Origin: Stutzerimonas zhaodongensis | GTDB lineage: Bacteria > Pseudomonadota > Gammaproteobacteria > Pseudomonadales > Pseudomonadaceae | Assembly (NCBI RefSeq): GCF_003696365.1 | Contig: NZ_RFFM01000001.1 | Coordinates: forward strand, 883,852 to 947,851 | Direction of reading: 5' to 3' | Length of the DNA stretch: 64,000 nucleotides | Shown: positions 1 to 7,200 of the stretch, one piece after another | Layout of the letters: each line of letters starts with the position of its first letter | Numbering within the stretch: position 1 is the stretch's first letter | Made by a program: the position numbers and the translations under genes | Notes under the pieces: generated by a model | What the model saw: only the letters and a program-made list of their open reading frames with translations | The model's database searches: none | What the model was told of the DNA's origin: nothing

Positions 1-10
1 TTTGTTAGGG
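1..10 (-). repeat. attC site, cut by window edge
   Basis: The first ten bases contain GTTAGG, which on the minus strand reads CCTAAC, the 5' R box of an attC site. It sits directly after the stop of the first cassette gene, exactly where the complete attC sites further right sit after their genes. The array therefore continues beyond the left edge of the window. Confidence 0.6.
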
Positions 11-376
11 GTTTAGATTATGAAAGTAAGCTGAATAGAAATCACAAGCATCTTCCCAGTTTGGGTTTATAGCATCAACAACCGTTCGCAATGCACCTTC
101 GGCACGCCAATCGTTTTGCTCTACGGCGCGGTTATATTTCTGAAGTACAGCCTGGTTTAGATTGGGCCAACGTAACGCATGAACGCAGACTGCAATAAAT
201 TCGGGGCAACTCATGCTCGAAAGTAAATTAACGAACTCATTGTTTAGATTTGGCTGTGACTGCATTAGCGAAATGGCTTCTGCGCAGAATGGGATTATGT
301 CTGAGCAGTCGGCACGCTCTGCCAGTACTAGCTCTGCTTGCTTCTCCAGCTGAGCAATTTGCTCGATTGGGTTCAT
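5..376 (-). CDS. integron cassette protein, unknown function (123 aa)
   Basis: This is the leftmost complete cassette gene, 123 residues, running from an ATG just inside one attC (384-458) to a stop next to the next attC at the window edge. I do not recognise the family. It is acidic, apparently soluble and probably helical, with no signal peptide or membrane segment. It has several Cys and Trp residues, including an NPNWED stretch near the C-terminus. Base composition is more AT-rich than the core genes beyond 4 kb, as expected of a mobile cassette. Expression probably depends on an upstream array promoter, because only a few bases separate the attC from the start. Confidence 0.8.
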   Translation of the reverse strand: MNPIEQIAQLEKQAELVLAERADCSDIIPFCAEAISLMQSQPNLNNEFVNLLSSMSCPEFIAVCVHALRWPNLNQAVLQKYNRAVEQNDWRAEGALRTVVDAINPNWEDACDFYSAYFHNLNP

Positions 377-383
377 GGGAAAC

Positions 384-458
384 CCCTAACGTTTGGTTAA
401 GGGGCGGGCTTTAGCCCGTCCCAGTGAGCGAAGCGAACGATTTGAACCACTAGTTAGG
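384..458 (-). repeat. attC recombination site (cassette 1/2)
   Basis: About 75 bp, bounded by inverted CCTAAC and GTTAGG core boxes (R'' and R'), with inner L boxes TTGGTT and GAACCA and an imperfectly palindromic centre. The sequence is nearly identical to the sites at 913, 1681 and 2615. On the minus strand the order is gene then attC, the normal cassette orientation. It matches the well-known P. stutzeri type of attC in length and sequence style. Confidence 0.9.
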
Positions 459-906
459 TTTCTTGGTACGGTACGCCATAAAGAACATTTCTAGCTCGCC
501 CTTCAAATTCGTGTGCATATGTTTGTAAAGTACACCATTCAATGCGCGACAAACAATTAATGGCGGCGCTTCTAATACTCGCCCATTCATTATGGCTAAA
601 CATAAATTGATCATCGCAGTGGAATGCATCACCGCTTAAATTGTCGCAGCTTTCAAATATCGAGAGTAACTCGTTTTTTATATCAGCTGGAATATCATTT
701 CCGTAATCGTCAGCAAAATCTTTGATCCTTAATATTTTTTCGCTCCACACTTCGCATGCGGGGCAATATGGTATCGATTCGCTCTGCTGTTTTGCTTCGA
801 GCGCAAGAAACTCTAGTCCATAGCAGAGTTGTAGGAATGAAAGTAGCTTTTCATACTCATCATCTGCATACCAGTTCCATACCCTGGCTGAGAAGCTGGT
901 TTCCAT
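454..906 (-). CDS. integron cassette protein, unknown function (150 aa)
   Basis: A 150-residue protein encoded between two attC sites, its stop codon lying inside the following attC. I do not recognise a family. A CPAC motif near residue 48 and scattered Cys and His could bind metal, but no complete known zinc motif is seen. It is acidic and soluble, without a signal peptide. Cassettes like this often encode orphan proteins or immunity-type factors; nothing in the sequence decides between these. AT-rich compared with the chromosomal genes to the right. Confidence 0.8.
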   Translation of the reverse strand: METSFSARVWNWYADDEYEKLLSFLQLCYGLEFLALEAKQQSESIPYCPACEVWSEKILRIKDFADDYGNDIPADIKNELLSIFESCDNLSGDAFHCDDQFMFSHNEWASIRSAAINCLSRIEWCTLQTYAHEFEGRARNVLYGVPYQET

Positions 907-912
907 GTGATA

Positions 913-986
913 CCTAACGTTTGGTTAAGGGGCGGGCTTTAGCCCGTCCCAGTGAGCGAAGCGAACGGTTTGAACCAATTGTTATA
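913..986 (-). repeat. attC recombination site (cassette 2/3)
   Basis: About 74 bp with CCTAAC at one end and GTTATA at the other, and the same GGGCGGGCTTTAGCCCGTCCC centre, split here as a short inverted repeat (GGGC/GCCC), as its neighbours. The outer right box has diverged from GTTAGG to GTTATA, matching the box of the next cassette boundary. Confidence 0.9.
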
Positions 987-1665
987 TAAGCTTCCGATTG
1001 CTCGGTTTTGGTTCCAGGACTATTCCAATATAGTTATCGGAATCAGTTTTTCGCATGAAACTCATTACTACTACGGCCATATAGAATAAAACTAGAGAGC
1101 CGTTCACCGGCTTTTCAATATACCAGGGGAACTGCTCAACGTAGCTTTGTATTTCGAATACTGTTGGCAACACCTCGGGCGGGGAGAGAGCCCATGCTGT
1201 AAAGGTTAATACTAAAATTCCTTGGGCGCAGGTTGAGATGAAATTTCGTGTTTCGATGTCTTGTTTGTGCTGTTCACAGTAGCGAAGCAACGCCATATTC
1301 CCTTCTTTGGCCGCACGGGCCATCAGCACTTCAGCTCGTGTAAAGCCATCACTGGGCATTTTGCCGAAAAAGATACTGCTATTTGTAATTTTTGATAATG
1401 CTATTTGCAGAAAAGGCCAGACAATAAACCAAAAGCCAGGTATTACGGCGGCAAAAACAAATGAAAATAGCCCTGTGCCAATAATCAAGTCTCTAATGTC
1501 TATATTTGTTTTTATCCATTCGAACGAGAGTATTGATACCCCGCTGCCGTGTTTTAAAATTAGATAGCAGTCAGCAAATGTAATTATGGTGAGCAGGCCA
1601 ATAAGCCAGGAAAGCTGCATGGCTTTTTGCACTGCTGAGACTTTTACTTGACTCCAGACATCCAT
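982..1665 (-). CDS. integron cassette membrane protein (227 aa)
   Basis: A 227-residue protein of unknown family with four likely membrane segments, near residues 19-38, 60-90 (long, perhaps two crossings), 141-161 and 188-205. A charged cytoplasmic-type stretch (about 95-140, rich in Arg, Lys and Glu) lies in the middle, and the tail is short and basic. It is larger than most cassette products, and integral membrane proteins are a minority in such arrays. It lies between attC sites at 913 and 1681, and its stop codon falls inside the downstream attC. No transporter or enzyme signature is visible. Confidence 0.8.
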   Translation of the reverse strand: MDVWSQVKVSAVQKAMQLSWLIGLLTIITFADCYLILKHGSGVSILSFEWIKTNIDIRDLIIGTGLFSFVFAAVIPGFWFIVWPFLQIALSKITNSSIFFGKMPSDGFTRAEVLMARAAKEGNMALLRYCEQHKQDIETRNFISTCAQGILVLTFTAWALSPPEVLPTVFEIQSYVEQFPWYIEKPVNGSLVLFYMAVVVMSFMRKTDSDNYIGIVLEPKPSNRKLI

Positions 1666-1680
1666 GTGATTTTCCAGTCT

Positions 1681-1755
1681 GTATAACGTTTGGTTAAGGT
1701 GCGGGCTTTAGCCCGTCCCAGTGAGCGAAGCGAACGATTTGAACCAATTGTTATA
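1681..1755 (-). repeat. attC recombination site (cassette 3/4)
   Basis: About 75 bp bounded by TATAAC and GTTATA outer boxes, with the conserved TTGGTT/GAACCA inner boxes. It belongs to the same subfamily as the sites at 384, 913 and 2615, with one substitution (AAGGTGC for AAGGGGC) in the stem. Confidence 0.9.
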
Positions 1756-2308
1756 ACTCCGCCTCGCGGGACCATATATCAAGATCGCTGCCGCAAGCCG
1801 CTACTATGTAGTTACCACACCACGAAAAACCATATGCTCTTAAATGGTCTGTGTAAATTATTTTGCAGTCAGGTTGATGCCCAGGTATGAGAGCGCTTTT
1901 GAACGGCTTGCATAGAATTAGATGGCTTTCAGGCCATTCTGGAGAAACAACCTCTAGCCCTTCTCCCGCTCTGTTTGTGAGCGGCAGGCCTCCTCCATTA
2001 ATGCCACAAAGCGATATGACTTCATCTGCGATCACCCCGATTCCTCGGCAGTGAAGTCCGAGGTCGCTTAATTCCGCGTATTCTTCGTAGTCGCGTTCAA
2101 CTTTTTCGCCTGTTTTGCAGTAAATAACGCTGCGGCCGGAGCTAGATACGACCAATAAGTAAGCTCCTTGCTGGGAGAACCCAACAGAAAGAAGCCCTCC
2201 GACAGCTATCGAGGCGACATGAGTCCATCCTTCAGGTTGCTTATCAACTGATATCTGATCAATCAGTTTTATAAGTCGGTCTCTGTTATCTGTTCGGTAT
2301 GAACTCAT
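1751..2308 (-). CDS. integron cassette protein, beta-rich, unknown function (185 aa)
   Basis: A 185-residue protein. Alternating hydrophobic strands and repeated turns (YLLVVSSSGRSVIY, HLILCKPF, YGFSWCGNYIVAACGSDLDIW) suggest a beta-propeller-like or beta-sheet fold. I know of no named family for it. No signal peptide or membrane helix. It is flanked by two different attC types (1681 standard; 2321 divergent), so the cassette to its upstream side has a different origin. Function unknown; an immunity or binding role is only a guess. Confidence 0.8.
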   Translation of the reverse strand: MSSYRTDNRDRLIKLIDQISVDKQPEGWTHVASIAVGGLLSVGFSQQGAYLLVVSSSGRSVIYCKTGEKVERDYEEYAELSDLGLHCRGIGVIADEVISLCGINGGGLPLTNRAGEGLEVVSPEWPESHLILCKPFKSALIPGHQPDCKIIYTDHLRAYGFSWCGNYIVAACGSDLDIWSREAEL

Positions 2309-2320
2309 TATTTGCTCGGG

Positions 2321-2396
2321 TTATAACGATTAAGCTAAGGGGCGGCGGAACGCCGTCCCAGCGAACGGAGTGAGCGATTTCAGCGACTTGTTAGGT
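2321..2396 (-). repeat. divergent attC site (cassette 4/5)
   Basis: About 76 bp with outer boxes TTATAAC and GTTAGGT. The arms and centre differ from the other sites in this array: TTAAGCTAAGGGGCGGCGG in the left arm, GCGGAACGC at the apex, and TTCAGCGACTTG instead of TTTGAACCAATTG on the right. It still folds as an imperfect palindrome. The cassette carrying it was probably acquired from a different pool. Confidence 0.85.
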
Positions 2397-2609
2397 TTCA
2401 TCACGGTGCCTGATAGGAGTTGGGATATCTTGGCAGTTAATAAGCACGGCATACTTTCGATTGGATTTACCCACCAACGAAACTGGTAGCGAAGTGTCAC
2501 CACCATCTAGCGATATCCTTACCTCCATTTCTTGATCCTCAAACGAGAGTAGTTCCTTAGCCAAGTCGGCTACTGTCTTGCCTTTGGAGGTCCAGTCAGG
2601 ATTTTTCAT
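2391..2609 (-). CDS. small integron cassette protein (72 aa)
   Basis: A 72-residue soluble protein in the shortest cassette of the array, between attC sites at 2321 and 2615. It has an N-terminal helical half and a beta-hairpin-like second half. The stretch VADLAKELLSFEDQEMEVRI is reminiscent of small proteins that set parameters of ligand-binding or antitoxin folds, but I cannot name a family. The divergent attC belongs to this gene in the cassette sense, because it follows its stop codon. Confidence 0.7.
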   Translation of the reverse strand: MKNPDWTSKGKTVADLAKELLSFEDQEMEVRISLDGGDTSLPVSLVGKSNRKYAVLINCQDIPTPIRHRDET

Positions 2610-2614
2610 GTGAG

Positions 2615-2690
2615 ACCTAACATTTGGTTAAGGGGCGGGCTTTAGCCCGTCCCAGTGAGCGAAGCGAACGATTTGAACCATTTGTTAGAC
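2615..2690 (-). repeat. attC recombination site (cassette 5/6)
   Basis: About 76 bp with ACCTAAC and GTTAGAC outer boxes, both fitting the RYYYAAC/GTTRRRY consensus, and the common TTGGTT/GAACCA inner boxes. It follows the stop of the first cassette gene after attI. Confidence 0.9.
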
Positions 2691-2691
2691 C

Positions 2692-3069
2692 TTACACCGC
2701 TACTTGGATGAACGGAAAAGCAGTTCTGAATTCTGTAAGGATAGCCTGGTTCATATGTAGTGAGTTTATAGCATGCTCTCTAGTTGGGCCGTCAAATACC
2801 TCGCGATTACGTAGATATGCAATGCCAAAAATTGCTTCGTCCTCCTGATTTGTAAAGCTGCGGCCAGGGCTGAAGCCGATTGTTTTGTAGATATGGAAGC
2901 GAGGAGCATCAAAGCGAAGCAACTCAGCTATGTAGTCTGGGTATGCTTCAGTTGACTCCATGATTCGAATAGCCCATTGCTGCAATTCATCTGTGCTTAT
3001 TGAGTTGCTTAGGTAGCAATTCACGACAAAGGCAATGGTTGATGAGTTTTCGCGGGTGAGTCCGTTCAT
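2692..3069 (-). CDS. first integron cassette protein, unknown function (125 aa)
   Basis: A 125-residue acidic helical protein, first in the array and only about 8 bases from the attI-like crossover box, so the most recently inserted or the most strongly expressed cassette if a promoter lies near attI. I do not recognise a family. It resembles small immunity-type helical proteins in general character (many acidic and aromatic residues, no signal, no membrane segment), but that is only an impression. The stop codon lies directly next to the attC at 2615-2690. Confidence 0.75.
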   Translation of the reverse strand: MNGLTRENSSTIAFVVNCYLSNSISTDELQQWAIRIMESTEAYPDYIAELLRFDAPRFHIYKTIGFSPGRSFTNQEDEAIFGIAYLRNREVFDGPTREHAINSLHMNQAILTEFRTAFPFIQVAV

Positions 3070-3076
3070 GATCTAG

Positions 3077-3136
3077 GTCTAACTATAATTAGACACCAAG
3101 TGGTGTATAAGACGCCGGACGGGCGTGGTGTATAAC
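3077..3136 (-). other. attI-like integron primary recombination site
   Basis: On the minus strand a simple site reads GTCTAATTATAGTTAGAC: two inverted integrase-type boxes (3077-3094) ending in GTTAGAC, a perfect GTTRRRY crossover box. Upstream of it are two 12-base direct repeats, plus-strand GTGGTGTATAAG (3100-3111) and GTGGTGTATAAC (3125-3136), 11 of 12 identical and 25 bp apart. An inverted L/R pair with two direct-repeat accessory boxes is the known layout of attI sites such as attI1. It lies exactly where attI should be, ahead of the first cassette gene. Confidence 0.65.
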
Positions 3137-3603
3137 ATTCTGCTGCATCATGGTATCTCCCCTCTAGGGCGCGGGTTCTGGCGGTGTCACGACCTGATAA
3201 GGTAGTTATGCACCACTCGGGAGTGCACTCGTTCGAATAGCGGGGCAATGCATGGCGTGACATTACGTGATGCGTGCCTGGCAAGTCTATCGGGCGACTT
3301 GGGTGATGAGTCGAAGCTTGATGAGCATCAACTTCGGTCCGGCCGCCCGGACGTCAGGCAGTGTTGTTGTCGAGCACTTGCCGGGGTGTCAAGGGCGTCG
3401 GCGCAGCGCTTAACGAGATGCGGGGCCATATCGACCACCAGGCAGACGTTAACGGAAGCCACTACTTGCTCAGTGGCGTCAGTCAACGCGCGGGCTTGGC
3501 ACAATTGCCGGCTTAACGATTTGCGATCTCCGAGCAGATTTCGAAAGAGCATCAATACTGAGTTCTTCGCAGCGAAATCCTGTCGTTTTTAGGGAGGCAC
3601 AGC
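3137..3603. other. integrase-less flank of the integron, no gene recognised
   Basis: About 470 bp between the attI-like site and the next chromosomal gene. This is where intI would start in a normal integron, but open frames here (for example 3248-3592 on plus and 3328-3555 on minus) show no tyrosine-recombinase motifs such as an HxLRHxxA box. They are Cys-, Arg- and Ser-rich, typical of non-coding frames. The stretch may hold degraded sequence or the scar of an intI deletion. Confidence 0.4.
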
Positions 3604-3996
3604 ATGGATCAGTTCACCGGCGGCTGCCTGTGCGGCAATGTGCGGATTGTTGCATCCGGGCAGCCGTATCGAGTGGGCCTCTGCCATTGCCTGGATTGCC
3701 GCAAGCATCATGGCGCCCTCTTCTTCGCAGCGGCGGTGTTCGCTCAGGAATTGGTATCGATCACGGGTGACACGCGAGACTACGCCGGGCGGTTCTTCTG
3801 TCCGCGTTGCGGTTCATCGGTATTCGCACGTTCGGCAGACGAAATCGAGGTGCACCTGGGCTGCCTGGATGCACCGGATCAATTGATGCCTACATATGAG
3901 TGTTGGATCAGCCGGCGCGAGTCATGGTTGCCAGCATTCCCGCTGGTAAATCGATACGAGCACGATCGTGACACGACGGGTCGCTCCGACGATTAG
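3604..3996 (+). CDS. GFA family zinc protein
   Basis: A 130-residue protein of the GFA (glutathione-dependent formaldehyde-activating enzyme / CENP-V) family. The zinc-binding pattern is complete: GGCLCGNVR at residues 7-15, CHCLDCRKHHG near 27-37, and FFCPRCGSSVF near 63-73. Such proteins bind zinc and sometimes S-hydroxymethylglutathione, but most bacterial members have no proven substrate. The start follows a good ribosome binding site (AGGGAGG, 8-14 bases upstream). It stands alone on the plus strand between the integron end and a convergent kinase gene. Core-like GC content marks the return to chromosomal DNA. Confidence 0.85.
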   Translation: MDQFTGGCLCGNVRIVASGQPYRVGLCHCLDCRKHHGALFFAAAVFAQELVSITGDTRDYAGRFFCPRCGSSVFARSADEIEVHLGCLDAPDQLMPTYECWISRRESWLPAFPLVNRYEHDRDTTGRSDD

Positions 3997-4037
3997 GCGA
4001 GCCGGCGTGGCGGCCGAAACAGCCGCTGAAGCCGGCA

Positions 4038-7000
4038 CTATGTACTGAGCAGCTCCAGCACTCGGCCAGTCAATGTGTCTATGGAAAATGGCTTGGTCAG
4101 CACCTGCATGCCCGGCCCTAAAGAGCTGTTTCCGAGGACGGCGTTTTCTGCGTAGCCCGTGATGAACAGCGTCTTGAGGTTCGGCCTGACTTCACGCCCT
4201 GCGTCCGCCATTTGCCGGCCGTTCATTCCGCCGGGAAGCCCCACGTCGGTGATGAGCAGGTCGATATTCACGTCAGACTGAAGCACTTTTAGCCCGCTCA
4301 GGCTGTCCGCGGCTTCGATCAACGAGAACCCGAGATCGCCCAGTGCGTCCATGAGCAGCAGCCGCACCGATGGCTCGTCATCCACGATCAGAATCGTGCC
4401 GCTGGCTTCGGCAAGCGTGGCGGTCGATCTGTCGGGGTCTACCGCGCCGATGGCAGCGCTGCCGTGATATCGGGGCAGGTAGATGGACATCGCCGTGCCC
4501 TTCCCTACTTCCGAATTGATGCGCACCTGCCCGCCAGACTGCTTGGCGAAACCGTAGATCATCGAAAGCCCAAGGCCGGTGCCTTGCCCGATGGGTTTGG
4601 TCGTGAAGAAGGGATCGAAAGCCTTGGCGATGATGTTGGGGGCCATGCCGGTGCCGGTATCCGTCACGCACAAGCACAGGTACTGGCCTTCAGGCAGATC
4701 ATAGGCATGAGCCGCGCTGCGATCCAGGCAACGGTTGGAGGTTTCGATGGTGATCTGCCCGCCGTCCGGCATGGCATCACGTGAGTTGATACAGAGGTTG
4801 AGAATCGCATTTTCCAGTTGGCTGGCATCGACGGATGCCGGCCACGGCTCTCTTTCTTTTATGGTCTGGACGCGAATGCTTGGGCCGACCGTGCGCTGGA
4901 TCAGCTCGGTCATGCCCTCGACCAGCATGTTCACGTCGATTGGGCGTGGGTCCAGTGTCTGGCGGCGCGAGAACGCCAGCAGCCGGTGCGTCAGTGCGGC
5001 GGCGCGCTTGGCTGCGCCCTGTGCGGCGGCCATGTACTTGTCGATGTCATCGAGCCGATGCTGGGCGATCCGCATGTTGATCAGTTCCAGCGCCCCGGAG
5101 ATACCGGCCAGCAGGTTGTTGAAGTCATGCGCGAGGCCGCCGGTCAGTTGACCGACCGCTTCCATCTTCTGGGATTGGCGAAGCTTCTCCTCCGCCTGGA
5201 TCAACTCGGCCGTTCGCTCGGCCACACGTTGTTCGAGTGTTTCGTTGAGCGCGCGCAACGCAGCAGTGGCACGGTCGCGTTCGGCCTCGATCGAGCGACG
5301 GTCCTCGACATCGATCAGAACACCCGGAAAGCTCAGCGGAGTGCCGTCTTCGGTACAGTCGACGCGACCGTTCGCCTCGATCCAGTAGTAATTGCCATCT
5401 GCACGCCGGACCCGGTACTGGTGGGCATAGGCGCCGCCGCGAGAGATGACCTCGGCGATTGCGCCCATCAGTCCGGCTCGGTCTTCGGGATGAACGGTTT
5501 CGACCACTTGTTCAAGGCTGAGCCCGTCCCGACCCAGGGCCGGATCGAGACCGAACGCGAAGGCGAAGCCCTCATCGACTGTGAACCGGTCCGTTGGGAG
5601 ATCCCAGTTCCAGGTTCCGATAATGGCGCCCGCCGCAAGCGCCAACTGGACACGATCCACGTTTTCACGCGCGAGCGCTTCGCTGACCCGCAGCCGCTCC
5701 TCGGCCTCTCGTCGCTGGGTGACGTCGTTGAAAAGAATGGCGATCTGGCGACTGGCAGGATCACCGACTCGCACAGCCCGGACGTCGAACCACCGCTCGA
5801 AGGCCTGAGCGTAGTTCTCGAAGTTGGCCGCTTCCCCGGTTTTGGCCACGTGCCCGTAGGTGTCGAACCAGAACCGCTCAAGCTCCGGGGCATACTCGGT
5901 GACCCATTTTCCGCGAAGGTCGACACCGGTCTGCCGTTCGAAGGCCGGGTTGGCGTCGAGGAAACGATAATCCACCGGCTGATCGTCGGCATCGAACTTG
6001 ACCTGGACGATCGCAAATGCGGCGTCAATCGTTTCCAGGATGGTTCTGAAGCGCTCTTCACTCTGACGGAGCGCCGCCTCGGCCGCGCGCATGCGTGTCA
6101 GGTCCAGCATCGCTCCGATCATGCGCTCAGCACGGCCTTCGGCATCCCGGATCACCTGGCCACGATCAAGCACATCGGCATATGAGCCATCCGCGCGCCG
6201 AAAGCGGTACTCATCGCTCCAGGTAATGCCGTTTCCATCGATGACGGCGTGAATGGAGGTATCGATACGGGCGCGGTCATCCGGGTGGATGTGATCGATC
6301 CACCAACTTCCGCTGCTTTCGACTGTGTCGGGGGCATGTCCGTACGCTTGCTGCAGCGCATCATTCCAGAGAACCTGGTTATTGGTCAGATCCCAGTCCC
6401 ACACGGCGTCGTTGGTTGCGTTTGCGGCCAGCCGGTAACGCTGCTGTGATTCCTGCACTGCGCGCCCAGCAAGGTCGGCATGGGTCTGGTCGCGCAGAAC
6501 GTTCAGGTAGCCGAGGTGTGCGCCGCTTTTGTCATGCAGCGCGGATAGGTGGCTTGACGCCCAGAACTGCTGACCGTCTCGCCGAAGATGCCAGCATTCG
6601 ACAGTGGTGCGCCCGTCCAGCAAGGCCTGCTGCATGATCGCATCGGCGCGGTTATGCGAGCGGTCGACCGCTGTGAAGATGGTCGAAATATGCTGGCCGT
6701 GCATTTCGGCAGCAGTCCAGCCCATGACGTGCTCTGCACCCAGACTCCAGTTCGTGATTATTCCTGCCGGATCTGTAAGAACCATGGCAACTTCGACGGA
6801 GGCGAAGACGGCGTGCTGGCGTGCCTCATTGAGGGCTAGCGCCGCCTGGCTAACTCGCAATGCTTCCAGCGGTGGATTGGCCGCGGCAAACGGATCGGAT
6901 GCGGTCAAAAAACTTGCATTGCCATCCGATAAATAGCCGTTACGTCGATCCTGATGAGAAGCTGAATGGCCTGCGTCGGCTCTAGCTTCGTTCAATGCCA

Positions 7001-7064
7001 TGCGCAGGCGGATGACCTCAGCCTCAAGCGCGTCTCGGGTTAGGTTTTCCAGAGCTATTCCCAC
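4038..7064 (-). CDS. PAS-rich hybrid histidine kinase
   Basis: A 1008-residue soluble hybrid sensor kinase. A short N-terminal coiled coil is followed by four PAS domains (roughly 82-195, 208-325, 340-455, 475-590), a coiled coil, HisKA with the H-box GGLAHDFNNLL (about 640-705), HATPase_c (about 745-865, with DTGTGM and GTGLGLSM boxes), and a C-terminal receiver (about 885-1005) with phospho-acceptor Asp in LLITDVGLPGG and Lys in LTKPFS. No membrane segment, so it senses a cytoplasmic signal. No cognate regulator is adjacent; the receiver may pass phosphate to a remote Hpt protein. It sits just outside the arsenic island and is transcribed in the same direction as acr3. Two other kinases in this window (45285 and 59576) share the same H-box type. 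Confidence 0.9.
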   Translation of the reverse strand: MGIALENLTRDALEAEVIRLRMALNEARADAGHSASHQDRRNGYLSDGNASFLTASDPFAAANPPLEALRVSQAALALNEARQHAVFASVEVAMVLTDPAGIITNWSLGAEHVMGWTAAEMHGQHISTIFTAVDRSHNRADAIMQQALLDGRTTVECWHLRRDGQQFWASSHLSALHDKSGAHLGYLNVLRDQTHADLAGRAVQESQQRYRLAANATNDAVWDWDLTNNQVLWNDALQQAYGHAPDTVESSGSWWIDHIHPDDRARIDTSIHAVIDGNGITWSDEYRFRRADGSYADVLDRGQVIRDAEGRAERMIGAMLDLTRMRAAEAALRQSEERFRTILETIDAAFAIVQVKFDADDQPVDYRFLDANPAFERQTGVDLRGKWVTEYAPELERFWFDTYGHVAKTGEAANFENYAQAFERWFDVRAVRVGDPASRQIAILFNDVTQRREAEERLRVSEALARENVDRVQLALAAGAIIGTWNWDLPTDRFTVDEGFAFAFGLDPALGRDGLSLEQVVETVHPEDRAGLMGAIAEVISRGGAYAHQYRVRRADGNYYWIEANGRVDCTEDGTPLSFPGVLIDVEDRRSIEAERDRATAALRALNETLEQRVAERTAELIQAEEKLRQSQKMEAVGQLTGGLAHDFNNLLAGISGALELINMRIAQHRLDDIDKYMAAAQGAAKRAAALTHRLLAFSRRQTLDPRPIDVNMLVEGMTELIQRTVGPSIRVQTIKEREPWPASVDASQLENAILNLCINSRDAMPDGGQITIETSNRCLDRSAAHAYDLPEGQYLCLCVTDTGTGMAPNIIAKAFDPFFTTKPIGQGTGLGLSMIYGFAKQSGGQVRINSEVGKGTAMSIYLPRYHGSAAIGAVDPDRSTATLAEASGTILIVDDEPSVRLLLMDALGDLGFSLIEAADSLSGLKVLQSDVNIDLLITDVGLPGGMNGRQMADAGREVRPNLKTLFITGYAENAVLGNSSLGPGMQVLTKPFSIDTLTGRVLELLST

Positions 7065-7200
7065 TTTCGCATCATGGTTGAGGGCCGGCCATCAGCCGCA
7101 ACGTGTCGTCTGAAACCATCAAAGCAGAAACGCTGGGAATTTGCACCCGCATGTGTCCCCAAGGGCTATTTTAGAGCCGTTTGGCGACAGGCGATCCGCT

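Noticed and set aside
1..3136. CRISPR array as an explanation for the repeated 75-bp sequences
   Set aside because: The repeats are too long, spaced by whole genes of different length, and have attC inverted core boxes; they are cassette recombination sites.
3248..3592. 114-codon plus-strand frame in the integron flank as an intI remnant
   Set aside because: No tyrosine recombinase motif is visible in it or in the opposite-strand frame 3328-3555; composition is Cys/Arg/Ser rich like non-coding frames.
4818..6185. 455-codon plus-strand open frame opposite the PAS kinase
   Set aside because: It is an antisense shadow of a well-supported kinase in GC-rich DNA, with no recognisable domain or ribosome binding site.
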